Source of the DNA: a bacterium
GTDB taxonomy: Bacteria; Acidobacteriota; Thermoanaerobaculia; Multivoradales; JAHEKO01
Assembly (NCBI GenBank): GCA_024224155.1
Contig: JAAENP010000293.1
Coordinates: 1 to 32,517 of the forward strand
Reading direction: 5' to 3'
Length of the DNA: 32,517 nt
In this document: piece by piece, positions 23,994 through 30,769 of the stretch
Layout: each line of letters begins with the position of its first letter
How positions within the stretch are numbered: position 1 is the stretch's first letter
Notes under the pieces: model-generated
Databases searched by the model: none
Told to the model about the DNA's origin: nothing
What the model saw: the letters and a program-made list of their open reading frames with translations, nothing else
Position numbers and translations under genes: made by a program

Positions 23994-24860
23994 ATGATGC
24001 TCTCGCCCGATCTGGAACTGGTCATCGTCACCGGCAAGGGTGGCGTTGGCAAGACCACGGTTGCGGCGGCGCTGGCCTGGCGGATCGCCCGGAGCCGGCG
24101 TGTGATGCTGCTCGAGGTGGACCCGCGCGAAAGCGCCCACCGCCTGTTCGACGTGCCGCCCTCGGGCGGCGAGCCGGTCAAGGCCGGCGAACGCCTGGAG
24201 CTGCTTCATGCGCGCTCGAGACAGGTGGTCGACGAGATCGTCCAGGACAAGCTCAAGGTCGCACCGCTGGTGCGGCGGCTCCAGGCGAGTCCGATCTACG
24301 AGCATTTCATCGACGGCGCTCCGGGCCTCAAGGAACTGGCGCTGCTCCGCTATGCCCATAGCCTGGTCAAGGGGGCGAAGCGCAAGCGCCGAGCCGATTG
24401 CGTGGTCCTCGACTCGCCGGCAACCGGACACGCTCTGGCTCTCCTGTCGGCGCCGGTCCTGGCGGCGGAAGCCATTGGCGCGGGTCCGATCGCGGCGCTG
24501 GCGCGCGAGGTCGCCACCTGGCTGAGCGCCGAGACCACCGGGCTGGTTTTGGTAACCCTGGCCGAGGAGCTTCCGGTCACCGAGACCCTCGAAGCCGCCG
24601 ACGCGCTCGGCGAGGTTCTCGGCAAGCCGCCCGAGGCCTGGATCGCCAACGCCCTCTACCCCGAGGTCCCCGCCCAGCTCGAGAGTAACGACTCGGTCAC
24701 CGAGCTGTGGCGGCGGCGGCGCGCGGTCAACGAGCGCGAGCTGGCCCGGCTCGCGCGAGCGGTGGGCGAACCCGTGGTCTCTTTGCCGCTCCTGCCGATC
24801 GACGAGGGCAGCCGTCTGGTCGCGGCGCTCTCGAGAGAGCTCGAGGCAAGCGATGAGTAG
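23994..24860 (+). CDS. ArsA/Get3-like P-loop ATPase, first of a pair
   Basis: 288 residues. The deviant Walker A is G14-K-G-G-V-G-K20-T, with the signature lysine (K15) that reaches across the dimer. Switch I reads LEVDPRESAHRLF and switch II DSPATGHALALL, close to the ArsA pattern DTAPTGHTLRLL. Family members bind ATP as dimers and deliver substrates such as tail-anchored proteins (Get3) or pump arsenite (ArsA). No arsenite-binding Cys triad is visible, so arsenite transport is unlikely. It overlaps the next gene by eight bases, suggesting a heterodimer. Confidence 0.85.
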   Translation: MMLSPDLELVIVTGKGGVGKTTVAAALAWRIARSRRVMLLEVDPRESAHRLFDVPPSGGEPVKAGERLELLHARSRQVVDEIVQDKLKVAPLVRRLQASPIYEHFIDGAPGLKELALLRYAHSLVKGAKRKRRADCVVLDSPATGHALALLSAPVLAAEAIGAGPIAALAREVATWLSAETTGLVLVTLAEELPVTETLEAADALGEVLGKPPEAWIANALYPEVPAQLESNDSVTELWRRRRAVNERELARLARAVGEPVVSLPLLPIDEGSRLVAALSRELEASDE

Positions 24861-25923
24861 ATCCGGCCCGCTGGCGGAGCTGCCGAGGCGACTGGTCTTC
24901 GTCGGCAGTGGAGGAGTGGGGAAGACCACCCTGGCGGCCGCTCTGGCGGTTCACTTCGCGGCTCATGGCGAGCGCACGCTGGTGATGACCTTCGACCCGT
25001 CGCTCCGCCTGAAGGACGCCTTGGGAATCGGCGACTCCGGCAAGGGTGACAACGTCGACGCTCAGGAAGGTCAGGTTCGAGTCGAGTTCGAGTCCAAGGC
25101 CGGCGGTGAGCTCTGGGCGCATCTTCTCGATGCGCGCCGAACCTTCGACCGCCTGATTCACCGCTACGCACCGGACGTCGCATCGCGAGATCGCATCCTT
25201 TCGAACCGCTTCTTCCGGCACCTGGCCGGGCGCCTGGCGGGCATCCTCGAGTACATGGCGGTGGAGAGGCTCTATGAGGCGGTCAGGTCGGAGCGGTTCG
25301 ACCGGATCATCCTGGACACGCCGCCCACGCGTGAGGCCCTCGAGTTTCTCGACGCGCCCCAGCGGATCGTCTCGTTTCTCGACAGCGGCGCCCTGCGCAT
25401 GGCTCTCAAGCCCTGGTTCGACGAAGACGGTCGCTTTCGCCCGAAGTCCTTGCCGGGCCTGGGGATGCCGCTCGAAGCTCTTCTCGATCGCATGGTCGGT
25501 ATCGACCTGCTGCGCGATATGGCCGAATTCTTTCAGGCCTTCGCGCCGCTCTTCGACGGCTTTCGCGAGCGCGCGCTGGAGGTGGACGGGCTCCTGCGTT
25601 CGAGCGACACCGGGTTCGTGCTGGTCACGGCGGCGGCCGAGCGCAATCTAGCCGACACGATGTTCTTCGCGCGCAATCTGACCGAGCGTTCCCACGAGCT
25701 GGTTGCGGTCGTCGCCAACCGGGTTCATCCCGCCGCCGAGGACGAAGACCTCGAGCTCATGCGCTGGCTCGGCGAGCGCGACCAGAAGGGCGTCGCCCAG
25801 CTGAGAGACCTGCTGGCCGACGGGCCGGCGGTGGTGTCTCTGCCGCTTCTGCCGGCCTCCCCCGCCGATATTCCGCGTCTGGAGGCCCTGGGTAAGCGGA
25901 TGGAAGCTGCCTGGTTCGAGTGA
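24853..25923 (+). CDS. ArsA/Get3-like P-loop ATPase, second of a pair
   Basis: 356 residues from ATG 24853. Walker A is G18-S-G-G-V-G-K24-T: the catalytic lysine is kept but the intersubunit signature lysine is replaced by Ser19. Switch I is TFDPSLRLKDALG and switch II is DTPPTREALEFL. A long helical region (residues ~170-260) could form a substrate groove or lid. I recall a paired Get3-like heterodimer in mycobacteria with similar organisation. Here the pair precedes the PHA genes but is separated from them by a strong promoter. Confidence 0.85.
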   Translation: MSRSGPLAELPRRLVFVGSGGVGKTTLAAALAVHFAAHGERTLVMTFDPSLRLKDALGIGDSGKGDNVDAQEGQVRVEFESKAGGELWAHLLDARRTFDRLIHRYAPDVASRDRILSNRFFRHLAGRLAGILEYMAVERLYEAVRSERFDRIILDTPPTREALEFLDAPQRIVSFLDSGALRMALKPWFDEDGRFRPKSLPGLGMPLEALLDRMVGIDLLRDMAEFFQAFAPLFDGFRERALEVDGLLRSSDTGFVLVTAAAERNLADTMFFARNLTERSHELVAVVANRVHPAAEDEDLELMRWLGERDQKGVAQLRDLLADGPAVVSLPLLPASPADIPRLEALGKRMEAAWFE

Positions 25924-25959
25924 CTTAGAGAGAGATTGCCGCAGCGCGTCAAAAAATAC

Positions 25960-26015
25960 TTGACATTTATGCCGCGGCGCGGTATAAATTCTCCACGGCT
26001 TGCCGCGCAGCGGCA
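25960..26015 (+). promoter_or_regulatory. Strong sigma70-like promoter and leader hairpin before phaR
   Basis: TTGACA (25960-25965), 17 bases, TATAAA (25983-25988). Downstream is the perfect hairpin TGCCGC-GCA-GCGGCA (26001-26015), a possible operator or leader structure. TTGCCGC also occurs at 25937, so copies flank the promoter. PhaR proteins bind TGC/GCA-type palindromes, so autoregulation is plausible. Confidence 0.65.
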
Positions 26016-26039
26016 GATCTCCCAAAGAAAGGTCCGATC

Positions 26040-26564
26040 ATGGTTCGAATTATCAAACGCTATGAGAGCCGCAAGCTCTACGACACCGAGGAAAGCCGGT
26101 ACGTCTCACTGGACGAGATCGCGGGCTTTGTGCGCGACGGCCAGCAGGTGCGGGTGATCGACAACTCCTCCCAGGCGGACGTTACGCCGCAGATGCTGAC
26201 CCAGATCATCCTCGGCGAGGGTCGCAACGGCCGCAGCCAGATCTCGACCGAGTTTCTCCACGATCTGGTTCGGGCCGGAGAGCGCGCGCTTTCAAACGGC
26301 GTCCAACAGGTGCAGCACGGCGTCGATCGACTGCTCGAGGCTTCGGTCGAAAAGATCGGCCCCATCCGCCGGGCGCGAGAGGAAATGACCCATCTGCGGT
26401 CACGGCTCGAGGAGCTCGAGCTGTCTCTGGCTCATCTGGAAGAAGGCCAGCGATCCTCCGAGCTCGAGTTCGAGACGCCGGCGAAGAAGACCACTAGAAA
26501 GAAGACCGCGACCCGCAAACGGGCGCCCCGAAAGACCAAGATTGAACGAGCGAAAAAGGCCTGA
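26040..26564 (+). CDS. phaR: PHA accumulation regulator (PhaR-type repressor) with basic tail
   Basis: 174 residues. The N-terminal ~60 residues are the PHB/PHA accumulation regulator DNA-binding domain (IIKRYESRKLYDTEESRYVS, LDEIAGFVRDGQQVRVIDN). The central part contains TQIILGEGR and a helical stretch. The final ~35 residues are Lys/Arg-rich (KKTTRKKTATRKRAPRK), like histone H1 tails. PhaR represses phasin and its own gene and leaves DNA when it binds nascent PHA granules. AGAAAGG just upstream supports the ATG. A phasin gene follows directly; the PHA synthase is not in the window. Confidence 0.85.
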   Translation: MVRIIKRYESRKLYDTEESRYVSLDEIAGFVRDGQQVRVIDNSSQADVTPQMLTQIILGEGRNGRSQISTEFLHDLVRAGERALSNGVQQVQHGVDRLLEASVEKIGPIRRAREEMTHLRSRLEELELSLAHLEEGQRSSELEFETPAKKTTRKKTATRKRAPRKTKIERAKKA

Positions 26565-26634
26565 AGAAGAAAGCTGACGATTGCACCCGCGACTAGTTCG
26601 CGCCGGTGCTTTGCGATACGAAAGGAGTATCAAC

Positions 26635-27069
26635 ATGACCAAGAACACCAACAAAGTACAGAAGGAAGTCCTCGAGTCCGCCAACAAGATCTGGCTGGCC
26701 GGTCTCGGCGCACTGTCGGTTGCCGAAGAAGAGGGCAGCAAGCTCTTCAAGACCCTCGTCAAGAAGGGTGAGGGTTTCGAGAAGCGCGGCAAGAAGCGGT
26801 TCGAGAAGGTGCAGCACACCGTCGAGGATCAGGTCGAGGCCGCGGTGGAGAAGGCCGACAGCGCGTTCGGCAAGTTCGGCAAGGGCTTCGATGGCAAGGT
26901 CGCCGACACGCTCAACAAGCTCGGCGTTCCCAGCCGGATGGAGATCCAGAAGCTGACCCGCCGCGTGGAGCAGCTGACCAGGAAGGTCGACGGACTCAGC
27001 AAGAAGCCGAAGGCAAAGCCCAGAACTGCCAAGAAGACCACCCGCACTCGCGCTTCCAAGACCGCCTAG
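26635..27069 (+). CDS. Phasin-family PHA granule protein with histone-like tail
   Basis: 144 residues from ATG 26635, with GAAAGGAG upstream. The N-terminal part carries the phasin motif IWLAGLGALSVAEEEG followed by a long amphipathic helix (residues ~30-90). A leucine-zipper-like stretch with QKLTRRVEQLTRKVDGL comes next, then a Lys/Ala/Pro tail (KPKAKPRTAKKTTRTRAS). This is the PhaF-like plan: granule binding plus non-specific DNA binding, which distributes PHA granules with the nucleoid at division. It lies 70 bases after phaR, probably in the same transcript and under PhaR control. Confidence 0.85.
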   Translation: MTKNTNKVQKEVLESANKIWLAGLGALSVAEEEGSKLFKTLVKKGEGFEKRGKKRFEKVQHTVEDQVEAAVEKADSAFGKFGKGFDGKVADTLNKLGVPSRMEIQKLTRRVEQLTRKVDGLSKKPKAKPRTAKKTTRTRASKTA

Positions 27070-27105
27070 GCGGCAAAGCCCAAGTGAAGCGAGGGAGCGC
27101 TTAGG

Positions 27106-28356
27106 TTGCCTGCGAGAGAAGCCAAGATCGGTCTGGCTCTGGCTGGCGGAGGACCGGAGGGCGCGATCTACGAGATCGGCGCCCTCCGGGCTCTCGAAGA
27201 AGTCCTGGACGGGCTGGACCTCAACAACCTCCACGTCTACGTAGGCGTGAGCGCCGGCTCTTTTCTGGCCGCGAACCTGGCCAACAACTTGACCCCGGCG
27301 GAGATGTGCCGCGCCATCGTCAAGCAAGAGCCCCAAGAACACCCCTTCAACTCACAGAAGTTCCTTCGGCCTGCGGTTCTCGAGCTGATCGGCAGGGGAG
27401 CGACCCTGCCACGGCTCGTCTGGGAGGCGCTTTACGATTACTGGCTCCACCCCGAGGATAAGAGTCTTTTTGATTCGATGACTCGCCTGGGGAGGGCTCT
27501 GCCGGTCGGCATTTTCGACAACAAGCCCATCCGCCGCTACCTCGAGCGGATCTACCGCATCAAGGGGCGGACCGACGACTTCCGTAGGCTCGACAAGCAG
27601 CTCTTCGTGGTCGCGGTCGATCTGGATTCGGGAGAGGCGATTCGATTCGGCAGCAAGGGCTACGACCACGTGCCCATCTCGCGCGCGGTGCAGGCGTCGA
27701 CGTCGCTACCGGGGCTCTATCCTCCGGTCGAGATCGACGGCCGTCACTGCGTCGACGGTGTGCTCAAGAAGACGCTTCACGGCTCGGCCGCTCTCGATGC
27801 CGGGGCCGACCTTCTGATCTGCATCAACCCGATCGTGCCGGTGGATACCCGCCGTGCCGTCGAGACCGGTGTCATGAGGCGCGGCAAGCTGATCGACCGC
27901 GGTCTGCCGACGGTCTTCTCGCAGACCTTCCGAACCTTGATCCACTCGCGTCTCGAGGTCGGCCTATCGCGTTACGAGGACCTCTACGACGGCGCCGAGG
28001 TCGTACTTCTCGAGCCGCGCCGAGACGACTACCGGATGTTCTTCACCAACATTTTCAGCTTCTCGTCTCGCCGCTGGGTCTGCGAGCACGCTTATCAGGC
28101 CACTCGCCGGGAGCTCTACTTCCGGCGCGAGGAGCTGGCGCCCAAGTTCGAGCGCCGTGGGATTCGCTTCCGGACCGACGTACTGGAGCAGGATCGCGAT
28201 CTGTGGAGCGGCGTCGGGCTGCCCAAGCTCAGCGTCTCGGCCGAAACCGGGCGCAAGCGCAAACCGGCGCGACCGGCGTCCGAAGTCGAAGCCATTCTGA
28301 GCGACCTCGACGCGGCCCTCGATCGACTCGAAAACCACGTCCTAGAGATTAACTAG
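27106..28356 (+). CDS. Patatin-like phospholipase-family protein
   Basis: 416 residues from TTG 27106, with GAGGGAG eight bases upstream. The patatin core has G47-V-S49-A-G51 (nucleophile Ser49) and a catalytic-type Asp217 in DGV. The oxyanion motif reads GGGPEG at 14-19, where typical patatins have GGGxRG, so the Arg is replaced by Glu. The C-terminal ~200 residues lie outside the usual core (RRELYFRREELAPKFERRG). Its position after phasin suggests lipid- or PHA-surface hydrolysis, as in patatin-type granule enzymes, but this is inference. It lacks a signal peptide, so it is cytoplasmic or granule-bound. Confidence 0.8.
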   Translation: MPAREAKIGLALAGGGPEGAIYEIGALRALEEVLDGLDLNNLHVYVGVSAGSFLAANLANNLTPAEMCRAIVKQEPQEHPFNSQKFLRPAVLELIGRGATLPRLVWEALYDYWLHPEDKSLFDSMTRLGRALPVGIFDNKPIRRYLERIYRIKGRTDDFRRLDKQLFVVAVDLDSGEAIRFGSKGYDHVPISRAVQASTSLPGLYPPVEIDGRHCVDGVLKKTLHGSAALDAGADLLICINPIVPVDTRRAVETGVMRRGKLIDRGLPTVFSQTFRTLIHSRLEVGLSRYEDLYDGAEVVLLEPRRDDYRMFFTNIFSFSSRRWVCEHAYQATRRELYFRREELAPKFERRGIRFRTDVLEQDRDLWSGVGLPKLSVSAETGRKRKPARPASEVEAILSDLDAALDRLENHVLEIN

Positions 28357-28359
28357 CTC

Positions 28360-28410
28360 GGGGACACCGATCGGGGACACCTTTGCCCTCGAGCGAAGCG
28401 AAGGGTCTCG
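28360..28410. repeat. GGGGACAC pair and Cys-free REP-like remnant
   Basis: GGGGACAC occurs at 28360-28367 and 28373-28380, followed by CCCTCGAGCGAAGCGAAGGG-type palindromic sequence. It lies between the patatin-like gene and the convergent GVG-repeat gene. It resembles the elements at 15806, 17452 and 29146. Confidence 0.45.
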
Positions 28411-28429
28411 ACCGAACTCCTTCTGGTTC

Positions 28430-29089
28430 TCAGTCCAGCCGCACAGTCACTTCGCCCACCCCGACATCCACCTTGATCCGCTTGTCCCCCTCGCCTTCGG
28501 CCCAGTAGACCTCGCTACCCACAAGAAACGAGCGCCGCCCTTCGACGCGCCGGGCGTCGCCATAGATCTCGGCGTCGCCCACCCCGACGTCCAGGCTCAC
28601 CGAGCGCAGGTGATCGGGCTTGGTGTCGATGGTCACCTCGCCGACTCCCAGCTCGAGATCGAGGTTGCCGCGCAGGCCCTCGATGTTGACTTCACCGACG
28701 CCCATGTCGAGGTCGAAGTCGAGCTCGGCGGGAATCGTGAGAAAGGCCTCGACTTCGATTCGACCCTTGCCCCACTTCGGGTAGCCCTCGAGCTCGATCG
28801 TCAAAACGTCGCCCCGGGTGCGTTCCGAAAGCTCGAGACCGTCCAGAGCCTCGCGGCAGTCCGGCCGGTCGCGTTTGCATTCGGCGAGAATCTCGACCTT
28901 GAATTTCTTGCCGGGCGAGGCGGTGACTTCCAGCTCGGCCGCCGAAATGTCGAAGCGGACCGCCTCCAGATCGCCCGCCGTCCAAACGGCCTTGATTTCC
29001 CGTTCGGCATCCGCGGCGGCCGCCGGCCGGGCGAGCATCGGCAGCGCCGGCAATGCCAGGGCCGCGAAGATCGGAATGAGTTTACGCAT
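28430..29089 (-). CDS. Exported GVG-repeat protein (DUF4097/adhesin-like)
   Basis: 219 residues from ATG 29089; AAGGAG nine bases upstream decides this start over the ATG at 29107, whose codons contain that site. A signal peptide (IPIFAALALPALPMLARPAAAA) precedes a beta-rich body. GVGEV/GVGDAE recurs four times (LDMGVGEVNIEG, LELGVGEVTIDT, LDVGVGDAEIYG, VDVGVGEVTVRLD) about every 22 residues or more, as in beta-solenoid DUF4097 proteins. Two Cys in AECKRDRPDC may pair. The function is unknown; such proteins are often paired with envelope sensors. Confidence 0.75.
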   Translation of the reverse strand: MRKLIPIFAALALPALPMLARPAAAADAEREIKAVWTAGDLEAVRFDISAAELEVTASPGKKFKVEILAECKRDRPDCREALDGLELSERTRGDVLTIELEGYPKWGKGRIEVEAFLTIPAELDFDLDMGVGEVNIEGLRGNLDLELGVGEVTIDTKPDHLRSVSLDVGVGDAEIYGDARRVEGRRSFLVGSEVYWAEGEGDKRIKVDVGVGEVTVRLD

Positions 29090-29145
29090 CTCCACTGTCT
29101 CCTTCATCCATAGCTTACGCCTCGGCGCGGCCGTTTGTTTCCTTT

Positions 29146-29219
29146 ATCGGGGACACGATTCCCTCGTGTCCCCTCCCAACTGGCATCGGGGACATGATTC
29201 CATCGTGTCCCCTCCCAAT
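29146..29219. repeat. Two tandem REP-like palindromes
   Basis: Two 35-base units (29146-29180 and 29185-29219) differ at only a few positions. Unit 1: GGGGACACGA (29149-29158) pairs perfectly with TCGTGTCCCC (29164-29173) around TTCCC. Unit 2: GGGGACATGA (29188-29197) pairs at nine of ten with TCGTGTCCCC (29203-29212). They sit in the purA upstream gap. Confidence 0.8.
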
Positions 29220-29290
29220 TCTTTGGCCACTTCTAGCCCATCTGTTACTGTCTTAAATGCCCAAGTCTGGCGACGAAAGCCCCCATCACG

Positions 29291-30616
29291 ATGTCCAACA
29301 CCGTTATTACCGGAATGCAGTGGGGAGACGAGGGCAAGGGCAAGATCATCGACCTTCTGTGCCCGGCCTTCGACGTGGTCGTGCGCTTCCAAGGCGGCAA
29401 CAACGCCGGCCACACGGTCAGATTCTCCGATAGCCACTTCGCCCTGCATCTGATCCCCTCGGGAATCCTCACCCCCGGCATGCGCTGTGTCCTGGGCAAC
29501 GGCATGGTGATTCCCCCCGATGCGTTCTTCGAGGAGCTGGAGGCCCTGGCCGAGGCCGGTGTCGAGATCGAGGGTCGGCTCTGGATCTCGGACCGCGCCC
29601 ACGTGCTGCTGCCGATCTACGCGGAGGTCGACAAAGTCCGCGAGACGCTGCGCGGCGCCGGCCAGATCGGGACCACCTCGCGTGGCATCGGGCCGGCCTA
29701 CGAAGCCAAGATCGCGCGCCGTGGCATTCGCATGTGCGACCTCTATTCCGATCGTCTCGAAGGACTGCTCGAGCACCTGAGCACCCGGCTCGGGCCCGAG
29801 CTGGGCGCCCTCGGACGGGGGAATGACGTCGCCGAGCTGCTCGAGCGCTGTCAAGGCTGGGCCGAGCGCCTCGAGCCGTTCGTTGCCGACACCGGACAGC
29901 TATTGAACGCGTGGATCGACGACGGCTCGAGCGCGCTCTTCGAGGGCGCCCAGGGCGTGCTCCTCGACGTCGACCACGGCACCTATCCCTTCGTCACCAG
30001 CTCCAATGCCACCGCCGGCGGCGCGGCCACCGGCTCCGGAGTCGCGCCGACCCGGATCAAGCGGTCGCTCGGGGTGCTCAAGGCCTACACCACGCGCGTC
30101 GGCAGCGGCCCGTTCCCGACCGAGCTGCCCGAAGGAGAGGCCGCCGCCGACTTCCTGCGCCAGCGCGGCAACGAGTTCGGCACCACCACCGGCCGGCCGC
30201 GCCGTTGCGGCTGGCTCGATCTGGTGATCGCCCGCTATGCCAGGAGGGTGAACGACACCGACGTTTTCGCTCTGACCAAGATGGATGTGCTCGATCGCTT
30301 CGACTCGGTCAAGGTGTGCGTCGCCTACCGGATCGACGGCGAGGAAGTCCGCGAGTTCCCCTCGGACCTCGGCAAGCTCGAACGCGCCGAGCCGGTCTAC
30401 GTCGAGCTTCCCGGCTGGAGCGAGGACACCGTCGGCAAGGTCGCCTTCGCCGATTTGCCCGAGAACGCCCGCAACTACGTGGCCTACCTCGAAGACGATC
30501 TGAAGGCGTCCGCGGCCATCGTCTCGACCGGTCCGCGGCGCGAAGAGACCATCGTTCGAGACGACTCCAAGCTCGCCGAGCTCACCCGCGGGCGCCTCCA
30601 GACGGAAGCCCGCTAG
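29291..30616 (+). CDS. purA: Adenylosuccinate synthetase
   Basis: 441 residues, the normal length for PurA. It converts IMP, aspartate and GTP to adenylosuccinate, the first committed step to AMP. The hallmark GMQWGDEGKGKIIDLL is at 8-23, with the catalytic Asp in WGDEGKGK and the His in the N-terminal NNAGHTV loop. The IMP-binding TTSRGIGPAYEAK, the TRVGSGPFPTEL loop and GTTTGRPRRCGW follow in order. The upstream Shine-Dalgarno is weak. The gene is monocistronic in this view and lies downstream of two REP-like units. Confidence 0.97.
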   Translation: MSNTVITGMQWGDEGKGKIIDLLCPAFDVVVRFQGGNNAGHTVRFSDSHFALHLIPSGILTPGMRCVLGNGMVIPPDAFFEELEALAEAGVEIEGRLWISDRAHVLLPIYAEVDKVRETLRGAGQIGTTSRGIGPAYEAKIARRGIRMCDLYSDRLEGLLEHLSTRLGPELGALGRGNDVAELLERCQGWAERLEPFVADTGQLLNAWIDDGSSALFEGAQGVLLDVDHGTYPFVTSSNATAGGAATGSGVAPTRIKRSLGVLKAYTTRVGSGPFPTELPEGEAAADFLRQRGNEFGTTTGRPRRCGWLDLVIARYARRVNDTDVFALTKMDVLDRFDSVKVCVAYRIDGEEVREFPSDLGKLERAEPVYVELPGWSEDTVGKVAFADLPENARNYVAYLEDDLKASAAIVSTGPRREETIVRDDSKLAELTRGRLQTEAR

Positions 30617-30652
30617 GGCGACGACGCCGATCTTGCGGCGCTCGCCGCCCTC

Positions 30653-30703
30653 CTAGTGAACCGCCTTCATGTCGAGAACGTGCTCGGTTCTTTCCTCAGG
30701 CAT
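30653..30703 (-). CDS. Possible 16-residue peptide gene with strong ribosome binding site
   Basis: On the minus strand, AAAGGAG sits six bases before ATG 30703. The frame reads MPEERTEHVLDMKAVH and stops at TAG (30653-30655). The leader is like those of genes at 18599 and 26635 here. The peptide is hydrophilic with no signal peptide. It lies 66 bases downstream of the VWA gene on the same strand and may be its co-transcribed partner. It could be a random start; I have no family for it. Confidence 0.35.
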   Translation of the reverse strand: MPEERTEHVLDMKAVH

Positions 30704-30769
30704 GGCAAGCTCCTTTCGGTCGTTCCATAGCCTAGACGATCAAACCTCTGCCGAGTCGACCCGACTCTT

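Noticed and set aside
23994-25923. Arsenite efflux system (arsA)
   Set aside because: No arsenite-binding Cys triad, arsB, arsD or arsR is visible; the pair fits the Get3-like branch better.
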